From Elusimicrobiota bacterium (lineage in GTDB: Bacteria; Elusimicrobiota; Elusimicrobia; Elusimicrobiales; UBA9959), in the NCBI GenBank assembly GCA_003500765.1, contig DNQL01000162.1, positions 1 to 8,315 on the forward strand: 8,315 nucleotides of DNA, read 5' to 3'. Below, in pieces: positions 1-7,458 of the stretch. The notes below the pieces were generated by a model that was given only the letters and a program-made list of their open reading frames with translations, made no database searches and was not told the origin of the DNA. Numbering within the stretch: the first letter of the stretch is position 1; every line of letters starts with the position of its first letter. A program made the position numbers and the translations under genes.

Positions 1-177
1 AAGGGACCGGACGCCGCCGCCGCCGAATTCGGCGAAGCCCTGAAGCTGGCCGCCGCAGTCTCCCGCGCCAACGCGCGCGCCCAGTACCTGACCGCCGGCG
101 TCGCGCTTAACCCGCTGGGCCTGGAGTTCGGCCCCCGGGGTTTCCGCCTGGCCGGCCTTTTCCCGGCGTCGAGGTGA
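1..177 (+). CDS. 3' end of an unrecognised protein (partial)
   Basis: Reading frame 1 is open from the first base of the window to a TGA at 175-177, giving the last 58 residues of a protein whose start lies outside. I do not recognise it. The visible part begins with an alanine-rich, probably helical stretch (roughly residues 4-30, with EFGEALKLAAAVSRANARAQ) and ends in a more hydrophobic, glycine- and proline-containing tail (NPLGLEFGPRGFRLAGLFP). Codon use is like the neighbours: GC-ended, with many GCC and CTG codons. Its last codons double as the Shine-Dalgarno sequence of the methyltransferase gene that starts 7 nt after its stop, so the two are almost certainly one transcript and translationally coupled. 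That the frame is coding is inferred from the coupling and codon use, not from homology. Confidence 0.6.
   Translation, partial: KGPDAAAAEFGEALKLAAAVSRANARAQYLTAGVALNPLGLEFGPRGFRLAGLFPASR
171..176 (+). promoter_or_regulatory. Shine-Dalgarno sequence overlapping the upstream stop codon
   Basis: GAGGTG lies 8 nt before the ATG at 185 and overlaps the final AGG codon and TGA stop of the upstream gene. It supports 185 as the start of the methyltransferase and suggests that ribosomes finishing the upstream gene re-initiate here. This contrasts with four other genes in the window, which have no such site. Confidence 0.7.
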
Positions 178-184
178 ACGCTTC

Positions 185-901
185 ATGAAAAAGAAAAAAG
201 AGCTGCTTATCTGTTCATTCGGGCTCAAGCCCGCCCATGTCACGGCCGAGACGCTGTCGGAGCTTAAGAGATGCGACGCCGTCTTCACCCATTGTCTCGA
301 CGAGGCTACGGCCTCCTTCCTGAGGCCTTTCTGCCGCGAGCTGCATTTCCTCAGGGACCTGACGCCGGCCAGGATCGCGGCGAGGCTCATGGCCTATCTT
401 GCCGGCGGCGGCCGGGCCGCTTTCGTCACTTACGGCAACCCCCTGTTCCTCAATGTCACCACCAGGCGGGTCGCCTCGCGCGTGGAGGCCGCCGGTGCCG
501 CCGTACGGGTGCTGGAGGCGGTCTCCTCGCTGGACGCCCTGGTCAACGCGCTGGACCTCAACCGCTTCAGCGTCGGCGGGCTCAGGCTGGTGGACCTCTC
601 CGCCTGCGACTGCCTGCCGGAAATAACCCCGGGCATGGACACGCTCTTCTTCATGGCCTCGGACCTGAACCTGCCCGGTTTCGCGGGCGCCCGCCCGCGT
701 TTTTTCGCCGCGCTGCTGAAGGCCTACCCGCCCGGGCACCGCGCCGTGCTGGCCGACTGCGATAATTTCCGCCCCGGCCGCCTGCTGGAATCCTCGGTGA
801 AGGGATTGGCCGCCGATATAAAGAAAGCGGGCGTCGCCACCACCCTCTTCATCCCCGAGGTCCCCCTCCGCGCCGCCAAAAAAAAGAAGCCGTCCTCCTG
901 A
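185..901 (+). CDS. stand-alone tetrapyrrole-methylase-fold SAM-dependent methyltransferase
   Basis: This 238-residue protein has the layout of the tetrapyrrole methylase superfamily (Pfam TP_methylase). A beta strand and glycine loop lie near the N terminus (LLICSFGLKP, 7-16), followed by a helix and a 'DAVFTHCLDE' strand (31-40). A YGNPLF loop (83-88) corresponds to the GDP/GHP loop that helps bind S-adenosylmethionine, and EAVSSLDAL (111-119) is the usual 'pGvSSl' motif. The C-terminal half is the second alpha/beta domain. The canonical N-terminal GxGPGdpxLLT motif is degenerate. No cobalamin, sirohaem or MazG gene is nearby, so corrin or haem synthesis is not supported. The overall pattern resembles the short TP-methylases annotated as generic methyltransferases, including the split borosin peptide N-methyltransferases, but no borosin precursor is visible. 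Lysine-rich tails flank the fold (KKKK at 2-5 and 232-235); the C-terminal one is encoded by an A-run that serves an antisense terminator. Family assignment is good; the substrate is unknown. Confidence 0.78.
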   Translation: MKKKKELLICSFGLKPAHVTAETLSELKRCDAVFTHCLDEATASFLRPFCRELHFLRDLTPARIAARLMAYLAGGGRAAFVTYGNPLFLNVTTRRVASRVEAAGAAVRVLEAVSSLDALVNALDLNRFSVGGLRLVDLSACDCLPEITPGMDTLFFMASDLNLPGFAGARPRFFAALLKAYPPGHRAVLADCDNFRPGRLLESSVKGLAADIKKAGVATTLFIPEVPLRAAKKKKPSS

Positions 902-914
902 GGAGGCCGGCTTC
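878..914 (-). terminator. intrinsic terminator of the Nudix gene, embedded in the end of the opposing gene
   Basis: Two 13-nt arms (886-898 and 902-914) pair with a single mismatch around a 3-nt loop at 899-901. Read on the minus strand, the stem is followed by an unbroken run of eight T (885-878), the classic intrinsic terminator form. It starts 18 nt beyond the Nudix stop codon. On the plus strand the stem is followed by GC-rich sequence, so it should work only for minus-strand transcripts. The loop is exactly the TGA stop of the methyltransferase gene. Confidence 0.85.
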
Positions 915-932
915 GCGGTCCCGCGCCGGGGG

Positions 933-1361
933 TCAGATCGTTTTTTCCGCGCGCAGCGCCTCCATTATTTCCCGGTCGCTGGGGTATTTCAGCAGCCCGT
1001 CCGCTTCGGCGGGGGAGGCCCATTTCTTGTCCAGAACTTCGTCGGGGGTAAGCGCCCTGCCGTCGCCCCCGGTCTCCTCCATAAGGAACCAGTCCACGCG
1101 CTTGTCGACGGGGAAACCCTGCCGGAAGAAAGAGTACCGCGCGGCGTGCAGGTGGCGCAGCACGCGGCAGTCCAGACCGGCCTCCTCTTTCACCTCCCGC
1201 AGCGCGGCCGCTTCCGGCGTTTCTCCGCCTTCCAGGTGCCCTTTCGGGAAGGTCCAGACCTCTTCTCCCGAGAGATTCCGCATTTTGATCAGGAGGAGGC
1301 GGCCGTCCTTGAGGATCACGCCTCCGGCGGAAAATTCTTTTTTTCTTTCCGGCACGGTCAT
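933..1361 (-). CDS. Nudix hydrolase
   Basis: This 142-residue protein carries a perfect Nudix box at residues 41-63: G41, five residues, E47, seven residues, then REVKEEAGL. The box binds the metal ions used to hydrolyse a nucleoside diphosphate linked to another group. Before it comes the usual start of the fold, SAGGVIL (11-17), and VWTFPKGHLEGGE just ahead of and into the box. This W-x-F/L-P-K-G-H form is common in diadenosine polyphosphate and MutT-type hydrolases, so cleanup of dinucleotide polyphosphates or damaged nucleotides is a reasonable but unproven role. The only ATG is at 1361; a TAG lies in frame 12 nt upstream. No Shine-Dalgarno sequence precedes it; a TAGAAT hexamer ends 6 nt before the ATG, implying a leaderless mRNA. 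It is divergent from the MscS gene and convergent with the methyltransferase gene. The length is normal and nothing is missing. Confidence 0.93.
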   Translation of the reverse strand: MTVPERKKEFSAGGVILKDGRLLLIKMRNLSGEEVWTFPKGHLEGGETPEAAALREVKEEAGLDCRVLRHLHAARYSFFRQGFPVDKRVDWFLMEETGGDGRALTPDEVLDKKWASPAEADGLLKYPSDREIMEALRAEKTI

Positions 1362-1367
1362 GAGGAT

Positions 1368-1373
1368 ATTCTA
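1368..1373 (-). promoter_or_regulatory. -10 hexamer (TAGAAT) of the Nudix gene, leaderless arrangement
   Basis: On the minus strand TAGAAT is followed by exactly 6 nt and then the ATG, which puts the expected transcription start on the A of the ATG. No convincing -35 box is visible 16-18 nt upstream; that sequence is G/C only. The call rests on the match to the bacterial -10 consensus and on the same spacing at three other genes in the window. Confidence 0.6.
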
Positions 1374-1420
1374 GGAAATATGCCGCTGTCCGGGGGAATG
1401 CGGCGGGGCCGCATTAAAGA

Positions 1421-1426
1421 TATAAT
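1421..1426 (+). promoter_or_regulatory. -10 hexamer (TATAAT) of the MscS-channel gene, leaderless arrangement
   Basis: A consensus TATAAT is followed by exactly 6 nt (CCATTT) and then the ATG at 1433, so the predicted transcript begins at the start codon. There is no purine-rich Shine-Dalgarno sequence. The -35 region is weak (ATGCGG at a 17-bp spacing). It is divergent from the Nudix promoter; 71 bp separate the two start codons. Confidence 0.68.
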
Positions 1427-1432
1427 CCATTT

Positions 1433-2686
1433 ATGAAAAAAAAGACCCTTTTCTTAGCTCTTTTAACCGGGCTGCCCGGATCTGCTTCCGCGGCCTGGAC
1501 GCTCCCGGCCGGGGCCGCTTCGCTGGCCGCCGCGATAGCCATGGCCGCCCTGGTCACCGCGCTCTTCGTCTATCTCCTGAAGCTGCTGTCCAGACTGCAC
1601 GTTTACGCGGAGCTGCGCCTCTCGGCCTGGGCCGCGTCCGCGGTCAAGGGCGTGAAGCTGCAGCAGGTCCAGCTCCTCACCGCCGAGCGGATAACGGAAT
1701 GGCTGATCTTCCTTCTTAATGCCCTGCGCGTGCTGCTTACGCTGGTGCTGATCTATTTCTACCTGCCCATACTCTTCAGCTTTTTCCCCTGGACCCGGGG
1801 ACTGGCCGGCGAACTTTTCGGCTACGTGCTGCGCCCGCTGAAAGAGCTGACCCTCTCCTTCCTCGGCTACATCCCGGATATGATCTTCGTCGCGGTAACC
1901 GTGGTCTGCGTGCATTATTTCCTGCGCTTCCTGTATACGATAACCAGGGAAGTGGCTAGGGGGCGAGTCGTTTTCAAGGGTTTTTACCCCGACTGGGCCG
2001 TGCCGACCTTCCAGATCGCCCGCTTCATAATCTGGGCCTTCACGCTGGTCATAATCTTCCCCTACCTGCCGGGCTCGGACTCGCCGGCGTTCAAGGGCGT
2101 CTCGGTGTTCCTGGGCGTGCTCTTCTCGCTGGGCTCCAGCTCGGCCATAGCCAACGCCGTGGCCGGCATCATAATTACCTACATGCGCCCGTTCAAGCGC
2201 GGCGACAGGGTGAAGATCGTGGACACGGTGGGGAACGTGATGGAGAAGACGCTGCTGGTTACAAGGGTTAAGACGGTGAAGAACGAGCACGTTACCATCC
2301 CGAACGCGCTGGTCCTGGGCAGCCATATCGTGAATTACACGGCCCAGGCCGAAGGCGAGAGCCTCATACTGCACACTTCGGTGACGATAGGCTACGACGT
2401 CCCCTGGCGGAAAGTGCATGAACTGCTGGTCGCGTCCGCGCGGGCCGCGGAAGGCGTTTCCGCCGAGCCGGCGCCCTTCGTCTATCAGACCGCGCTCAAC
2501 GATTTCCACGTGTCCTACGAGCTCAACGCCTACGCGGAGAAGGCCGACGGCATGGCCGCCGTCTATTCCTCTCTGCACCAGAATATACAGGATAAGTTCG
2601 CCGAGGCGGGGGTGGAGATACTGTCGCCGGCCTATTCCGCCCTGCGCGGCGGCAGGGGCCCGGTGCTTCCGCCAAAGCCGGCCTGA
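1433..2686 (+). CDS. MscS-family mechanosensitive ion channel
   Basis: This 417-residue inner-membrane channel would open under membrane tension to release solutes during hypo-osmotic shock. The N terminus looks like a Sec signal peptide or first membrane segment (1-20, with a possible AxA site before A21). Hydrophobic segments follow at about 28-53, 89-117, 147-170 and 193-212. The conserved pore helix of the family is at about 222-250 (GVSVFLGVLFSLGSSS, then AIANAVAGIIITYMRPF). It leads into the beta domain typical of MscS (KRGDRVKI at 255-262, VTIPNALVL at 287-295) and the C-terminal alpha/beta domain (about 305-397). It is longer than E. coli MscS, with extra N-terminal membrane segments as in YnaI/YbdG-type members. 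The ATG at 1433 follows a TATAAT by 6 nt, which supports this start. The proline-rich tail (410-417) is encoded next to the terminator. It converges on the PsiE-family gene. Confidence 0.93.
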   Translation: MKKKTLFLALLTGLPGSASAAWTLPAGAASLAAAIAMAALVTALFVYLLKLLSRLHVYAELRLSAWAASAVKGVKLQQVQLLTAERITEWLIFLLNALRVLLTLVLIYFYLPILFSFFPWTRGLAGELFGYVLRPLKELTLSFLGYIPDMIFVAVTVVCVHYFLRFLYTITREVARGRVVFKGFYPDWAVPTFQIARFIIWAFTLVIIFPYLPGSDSPAFKGVSVFLGVLFSLGSSSAIANAVAGIIITYMRPFKRGDRVKIVDTVGNVMEKTLLVTRVKTVKNEHVTIPNALVLGSHIVNYTAQAEGESLILHTSVTIGYDVPWRKVHELLVASARAAEGVSAEPAPFVYQTALNDFHVSYELNAYAEKADGMAAVYSSLHQNIQDKFAEAGVEILSPAYSALRGGRGPVLPPKPA

Positions 2687-2712
2687 CCCGCCGGCCCGCG
2701 TTTTTTATTTTT
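2677..2712 (+). terminator. intrinsic terminator of the MscS gene, possibly bidirectional
   Basis: GCCGGC at 2677-2682 pairs with GCCGGC at 2690-2695 around a 7-nt loop that contains the TGA stop codon (2684-2686). A T-rich tract at 2701-2712, with one A, follows after a 5-nt GC spacer. The stem is short but entirely G/C. Because GCCGGC is self-complementary, the same hairpin forms on the minus strand, where only a short T run follows, so it could weakly stop the convergent PsiE transcript too. The spacer between stem and T tract is longer than ideal. Confidence 0.6.
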
Positions 2713-3139
2713 CCACTTTGATCTTGTCCGGCGCGCAGCCCAGGTGGGTGCGCTTTATGTACACGTAGCCGAAGGCCAGCGCCGCCAGGAGCGCGGCCAG
2801 GCCGATGAGGGTCATCCCGTCGAGTTCCTTGATGTCGAGTATGATCACCTTGCGGGCGATGGCTATGATCGCCACTATCATGACGACCTCCACGTGCACC
2901 ACGTTCTCCCGCAGGTAGGCCTTAAGTGTCTCCAGCAGCTCTATGCCGAGCAGCACCAGGAGGAAGAGTCCGAAGATGTCGAGCAGGTCCCCGACCTGCA
3001 GGAGCATGATCGGCGGGGCCAGCAGGTCCTTGGCCAGCGTGAGCCCGAGCTCTATGGTCGCAAAGAATATCGTGGCCGCCAGCAGCACCGCCAGCAGCAT
3101 CACCACTCCCCTCTCGAATTTTTTGAAAAGTTCCAGCAT
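2705..3139 (-). CDS. PsiE-family (phosphate-starvation-inducible E) membrane protein
   Basis: This 144-residue protein matches the PsiE family of small integral membrane proteins. Four hydrophobic segments lie at about 11-37, 52-70, 82-102 and 109-128. The family signature sits at the centre: GIELLETLKAYL (65-76), ENVVHVEVV (78-86) and ARKVIILD (95-102). The basic tail after residue 128 (KRTHLGC, then DKIKVEK) should face the cytoplasm. The family is named after a phosphate-starvation-induced E. coli gene; its molecular function is not known. The start at 3139 is supported by a Shine-Dalgarno sequence 4 nt upstream, unlike the leaderless-type genes nearby. The gene lies 87 nt downstream of the helicase gene on the same strand with no clear terminator between, so co-transcription is possible. 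Its stop codon lies within the T tract of the MscS terminator. Confidence 0.88.
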   Translation of the reverse strand: MLELFKKFERGVVMLLAVLLAATIFFATIELGLTLAKDLLAPPIMLLQVGDLLDIFGLFLLVLLGIELLETLKAYLRENVVHVEVVMIVAIIAIARKVIILDIKELDGMTLIGLAALLAALAFGYVYIKRTHLGCAPDKIKVEK

Positions 3140-3143
3140 CGCC

Positions 3144-3148
3144 CCTCC
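3144..3148 (-). promoter_or_regulatory. Shine-Dalgarno sequence of the PsiE-family gene
   Basis: On the minus strand GGAGG (within CGGAGGGGCG) lies 4 nt before the ATG at 3139. The spacing is slightly short but the match is strong. Its presence fits a gene with a real 5' leader or one read through from the upstream helicase gene. Confidence 0.6.
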
Positions 3149-3226
3149 GTAGTCCTTACGCCTATTCCGTAAAAAGTTCCCCGCGGGTGCCGTATGCCGC
3201 GCGCCCGGCCGGCGGCTTCCCCGTCC

Positions 3227-5416
<2,190 letters not shown>

Positions 5417-5426
5417 GCAGGCGGTA

Positions 5427-5432
5427 ATTTTA
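5427..5432 (-). promoter_or_regulatory. possible -10 hexamer (TAAAAT) of the helicase gene
   Basis: On the minus strand TAAAAT ends 10 nt before the helicase ATG, which would give a leader of only about 2-4 nt. No -35 box is visible; the upstream DNA is the deacetylase terminator stem. It resembles the leaderless-type starts nearby but the spacing differs, so this is a weak call. Confidence 0.35.
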
Positions 5433-5441
5433 TGAAATAAG

Positions 5442-5469
5442 AGACCCCGGCCGATACCGGGGTCTTTTT
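5442..5469 (-). terminator. intrinsic terminator of the deacetylase gene, symmetric
   Basis: A perfect 9-bp stem (5442-5450 with 5457-5465, AGACCCCGG/CCGGGGTCT) encloses a 6-nt loop. On the minus strand it follows the deacetylase stop by 23 nt and is followed by the T-rich CTTATTT. On the plus strand it runs into TTTTT (5465-5469), the better T tract, but no plus-strand gene ends here. It should separate the deacetylase transcript from the helicase gene. Confidence 0.75.
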
Positions 5470-5488
5470 CCGCCGTCGCTAACCCGGC

Positions 5489-6589
5489 TTAATTGCCGCG
5501 GAAGGCGCGGGAGGCCCTGTCGGGGTTCACGACCTTGTAGCCGTTGTCCTTCAGCCACTTTATCAGGCGCACATTGACCCGCACGCTTTGCGGGTGTATG
5601 TCGTGCATCAGGACTATCCCCTTGCCGCGCTGGCGTATAAGGGAGGTGGTCTTCTCGAAAAGCTCGTCGGGGTCCTTTGTGGACCAGTCCAGCGTGTCGA
5701 TGGTCCAGCCCATGGGGGTGACGCCGAAGCGGTTTATGGCGGCGTTGAGGGCCTGCGGAGCTATTACGCCGTAGGGGGGGCGGAAGAAGGCGGGATCGTT
5801 GCCGGTGGCGCCCTTGATCAGGTCCGCGGTTTTTCCCAGATCGGCCAGGACCTGCTCGGTCGAATAGCGGGTGAAGGGCTTGCCGGTCTCGGTGGCGTGC
5901 CAATAGCCGTGCAGCGAGACCTCGTGGCCTTTCTCCGACTCGTTCTTTATGACCGCGCGGCCGGCCGGGCCGAGCTTGCTGCCAAGGACGAAGAAGATGG
6001 AGGGGGCCGCGCCCTCGTTGGTCTCAAGCACCGAGGCCGTAAGGCCGTGGGTATCGGGACCGTCGTCGAAGGTAAGTATGACCTCGCCCTTGTCGAGGAA
6101 CGAATCGGACTGCACCAGGAAAGGGGTGTTTCCTTTTACGTACTTTATAGTGGCGAAGCCGGCCTTGATGGTGACCGGCGGGGAGAGCTGTTCGTCTTTC
6201 ATGACGCTGCCCCAGCCGAAGAAATCGCTTATCTCGGCCAGCGTGGCGCGGTCCGGTCCCAGGAAGTCGAGGTCTATGCGCGCGCTCTTGGCCGCGCCGG
6301 CGCCGCCCAGGGGCTCCAGCCTGGCCCTGAGATAGGACGCCGCCAGGTAGGCTTCCCTGTAGGCCTCGGTGTCCGGGTCGGCGCGGAAGGCGATCTCGGA
6401 ATAGAAGTTAAGGGCGGCGGTATAGCGGGCCCAGGCCGCGCCGGGAGTTTCGTCAATGACCGGCTCGGGCGGAGCCGGTATCTCGGCGGAGAACAGGTTG
6501 TCCGAAGAGAGGGAGTTTTCGAAAGCGCCCGCGGCGGCGGGCAGGGAGTTCAGGGCTAGAAGGGCTGCGAGAAGGACGGCTGTTTTCAT
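5489..6589 (-). CDS. secreted NodB-domain polysaccharide deacetylase
   Basis: This 366-residue protein removes N- or O-acetyl groups from a polysaccharide, probably peptidoglycan or a surface glycan, outside the cytoplasmic membrane. A Sec signal peptide covers about 1-20 (hydrophobic core, then PAAAG). The NodB homology domain occupies about 168-355 and has every motif: TFDDGPD (173-179, catalytic base and metal-binding Asp), HGYWH (227-231, the two metal-binding His), RPPYG (270-274), DTLDW (298-302) and LMHDIH (327-332, catalytic His). All ligands are in place, so it should be an active metal-dependent enzyme of carbohydrate esterase family 4. The segment of about 140 residues between signal peptide and NodB domain is not recognised; it is acidic with helical stretches at 50-92. 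The ATG at 6589 follows a TATGAT by 6 nt with no Shine-Dalgarno sequence. Neighbours (helicase downstream, acid phosphatase upstream) do not identify the substrate. Confidence 0.93.
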   Translation of the reverse strand: MKTAVLLAALLALNSLPAAAGAFENSLSSDNLFSAEIPAPPEPVIDETPGAAWARYTAALNFYSEIAFRADPDTEAYREAYLAASYLRARLEPLGGAGAAKSARIDLDFLGPDRATLAEISDFFGWGSVMKDEQLSPPVTIKAGFATIKYVKGNTPFLVQSDSFLDKGEVILTFDDGPDTHGLTASVLETNEGAAPSIFFVLGSKLGPAGRAVIKNESEKGHEVSLHGYWHATETGKPFTRYSTEQVLADLGKTADLIKGATGNDPAFFRPPYGVIAPQALNAAINRFGVTPMGWTIDTLDWSTKDPDELFEKTTSLIRQRGKGIVLMHDIHPQSVRVNVRLIKWLKDNGYKVVNPDRASRAFRGN

Positions 6590-6595
6590 GCTTAT

Positions 6596-6601
6596 ATCAT
6601 A
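6596..6601 (-). promoter_or_regulatory. -10 hexamer (TATGAT) of the deacetylase gene, leaderless arrangement
   Basis: On the minus strand TATGAT is followed by exactly 6 nt (ATAAGC) and then the ATG at 6589. The predicted transcription start is the A of the ATG. No clear -35 box lies 16-18 nt upstream, and no Shine-Dalgarno sequence is present. Confidence 0.6.
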
Positions 6602-6636
6602 ACAGCCGGCGGTCCGCTCCGATAGAATCTTTCGGG

Positions 6637-6656
6637 CTAAAAACCCCCGTTTTTAG
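6637..6656 (-). terminator. perfect A/T-rich palindrome between the phosphatase and deacetylase genes, probable terminator
   Basis: CTAAAAAC (6637-6644) and GTTTTTAG (6649-6656) form a perfect 8-bp stem with a 4-nt loop, 9 nt beyond the acid-phosphatase stop on the minus strand. The T run is in the second arm of the stem and not after it, so it is an atypical terminator. Its position just after a gene end suggests that role, but a protein-binding palindrome is also possible. The deacetylase start lies 47 nt further on. Confidence 0.45.
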
Positions 6657-6665
6657 ACCTATGCG

Positions 6666-7373
6666 TTATTGCCCTTGGGGCCTAGCGGCGGAGGGTCTGA
6701 TGGCGGACAGGGCTTTCCTGAAATCCGCGCTGGCGAGAAATTCGTCGTAGAGGGCGTCGGCCAGGGCCTTGCCGGCCGCGATGTCGGAAGGGTGGTGCAC
6801 GCCGCCGATCACCCTGAGGAGGGCCGCTTCGTCCGCGCGCGCCAGGAACTCGGCCCGTCGCCGCGGGGCGATGTCCGAAAGTATCAGCGCGTAGGTGCGG
6901 GCCAGCGCGGCGTGGCCGCTGGGATAGGCAAGGCCTCCCAGCCGCCGCAGGCATGGCCGGACCGCTTTGTCCCTGGAGTACGGCCGCGGCCTGTTGTAGC
7001 GGGACTTGAGCAGGCCCATGGCCAGCCAGGTGTCGTCCTTGACCTTTTCCAGGAGTTCGTCCGTAGCCGGTCCCGGCGGCAGCGGGCTGATGTCGCCGAA
7101 AAAAACCTTATAGCCGGCCCGCGCCTGGGCATTGGCCGCCCCGCAATGGGCCGGCGTCCTGCGCTCCTGCCAGTCCAGCACGGCGGCCATATCGGCCCTG
7201 TCGGACTCCGAGCCCGGCGAAGGCATATCCGGTATCTCCAGCGCCGCCAATGTCTCTTTGGGGGCGAAGTTCCCGCGCGCGAAAAAAGTGTACGCGTCGT
7301 AATACGCGCTCCAGCAGCCGCCCAGCGCCAGCAGCGGCGCGGCGCAGGCCAGGGGGAGGAGTTTTCCTGTCAC
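6666..7373 (-). CDS. class A acid phosphatase-like (PAP2 superfamily) lipoprotein
   Basis: This 235-residue protein carries the full PAP2/class A acid phosphatase signature: K123-x6-R130-P131, then PSGH (151-154), then R187-x5-H193-x3-D197 within the RVIGGVHHPSD segment. The two His and the Arg/Lys residues form the vanadate-haloperoxidase-like active site that removes phosphate from organic esters through a phospho-histidine. The GVHHPSD form and the soluble build (no further membrane segments) point to PhoN-type nonspecific acid phosphatases, not to membrane lipid phosphatases. The N terminus ends in a lipobox, LGGC with C20, so it is probably a lipoprotein facing the periplasm. The start is GTG; a TAG lies in frame 12 nt upstream, so no earlier start exists. 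A TAGAAT ends 6 nt before the GTG and there is no Shine-Dalgarno sequence. A role in phosphate scavenging is plausible but not shown. Confidence 0.9.
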   Translation of the reverse strand: MTGKLLPLACAAPLLALGGCWSAYYDAYTFFARGNFAPKETLAALEIPDMPSPGSESDRADMAAVLDWQERRTPAHCGAANAQARAGYKVFFGDISPLPPGPATDELLEKVKDDTWLAMGLLKSRYNRPRPYSRDKAVRPCLRRLGGLAYPSGHAALARTYALILSDIAPRRRAEFLARADEAALLRVIGGVHHPSDIAAGKALADALYDEFLASADFRKALSAIRPSAARPQGQ

Positions 7374-7379
7374 GGCTAA

Positions 7380-7385
7380 ATTCTA
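7380..7385 (-). promoter_or_regulatory. -10 hexamer (TAGAAT) of the acid phosphatase gene, leaderless GTG arrangement
   Basis: On the minus strand TAGAAT is followed by exactly 6 nt (TTAGCC) and then the GTG at 7373. The predicted transcript would start on the G of the GTG. The T of TAGAAT is also the first base of an in-frame TAG stop, which excludes a longer protein. No good -35 box is visible. Confidence 0.6.
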
Positions 7386-7406
7386 CAAATAAAATCCGCG
7401 GCGCTC

Positions 7407-7435
7407 TTGATAAAGCCGGCCGGTCCCGTTATAAT
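7407..7435 (+). promoter_or_regulatory. sigma-70-type promoter (TTGATA - 17 bp - TATAAT) of the SDR gene
   Basis: TTGATA (7407-7412) and a consensus TATAAT (7430-7435) are separated by the ideal 17 bp, the best promoter in the window. The expected transcription start is near 7442, giving a leader of about 17 nt before the ATG at 7459 with no strong Shine-Dalgarno sequence. It is divergent from the acid phosphatase promoter; 85 bp separate the two start codons and the boxes do not overlap. Confidence 0.78.
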
Positions 7436-7458
7436 TATCCGTCGGCCGGTAATTGAAC

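Noticed and set aside
1..177. Borosin-type precursor peptide upstream of the methyltransferase
   Set aside because: The visible 58 residues lack the pattern of a borosin-binding domain, and the start is outside the window, so the idea cannot be supported from this sequence.
1463..2578. A 371-codon minus-strand frame opposite the MscS gene
   Set aside because: The product is low-complexity Gly/Arg/His/Glu-rich and has no hydrophobic or domain pattern. The plus-strand channel is unmistakable.
3140..3226. Terminator or promoter between the helicase and PsiE genes
   Set aside because: The gap is very GC-rich with several short overlapping inverted repeats (such as CCCGCGGG) and a T5 run on the minus strand, but no stem joined cleanly to that run and no convincing -10/-35 pair.
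5588..6559. A 323-codon plus-strand frame opposite the deacetylase
   Set aside because: It is a Gly/Val/Arg-rich shadow. The minus-strand frame has a signal peptide and all NodB motifs.
6623..6628. TAGAAT on the plus strand as another leaderless promoter
   Set aside because: No start codon follows at 6 nt and no plus-strand gene begins there.
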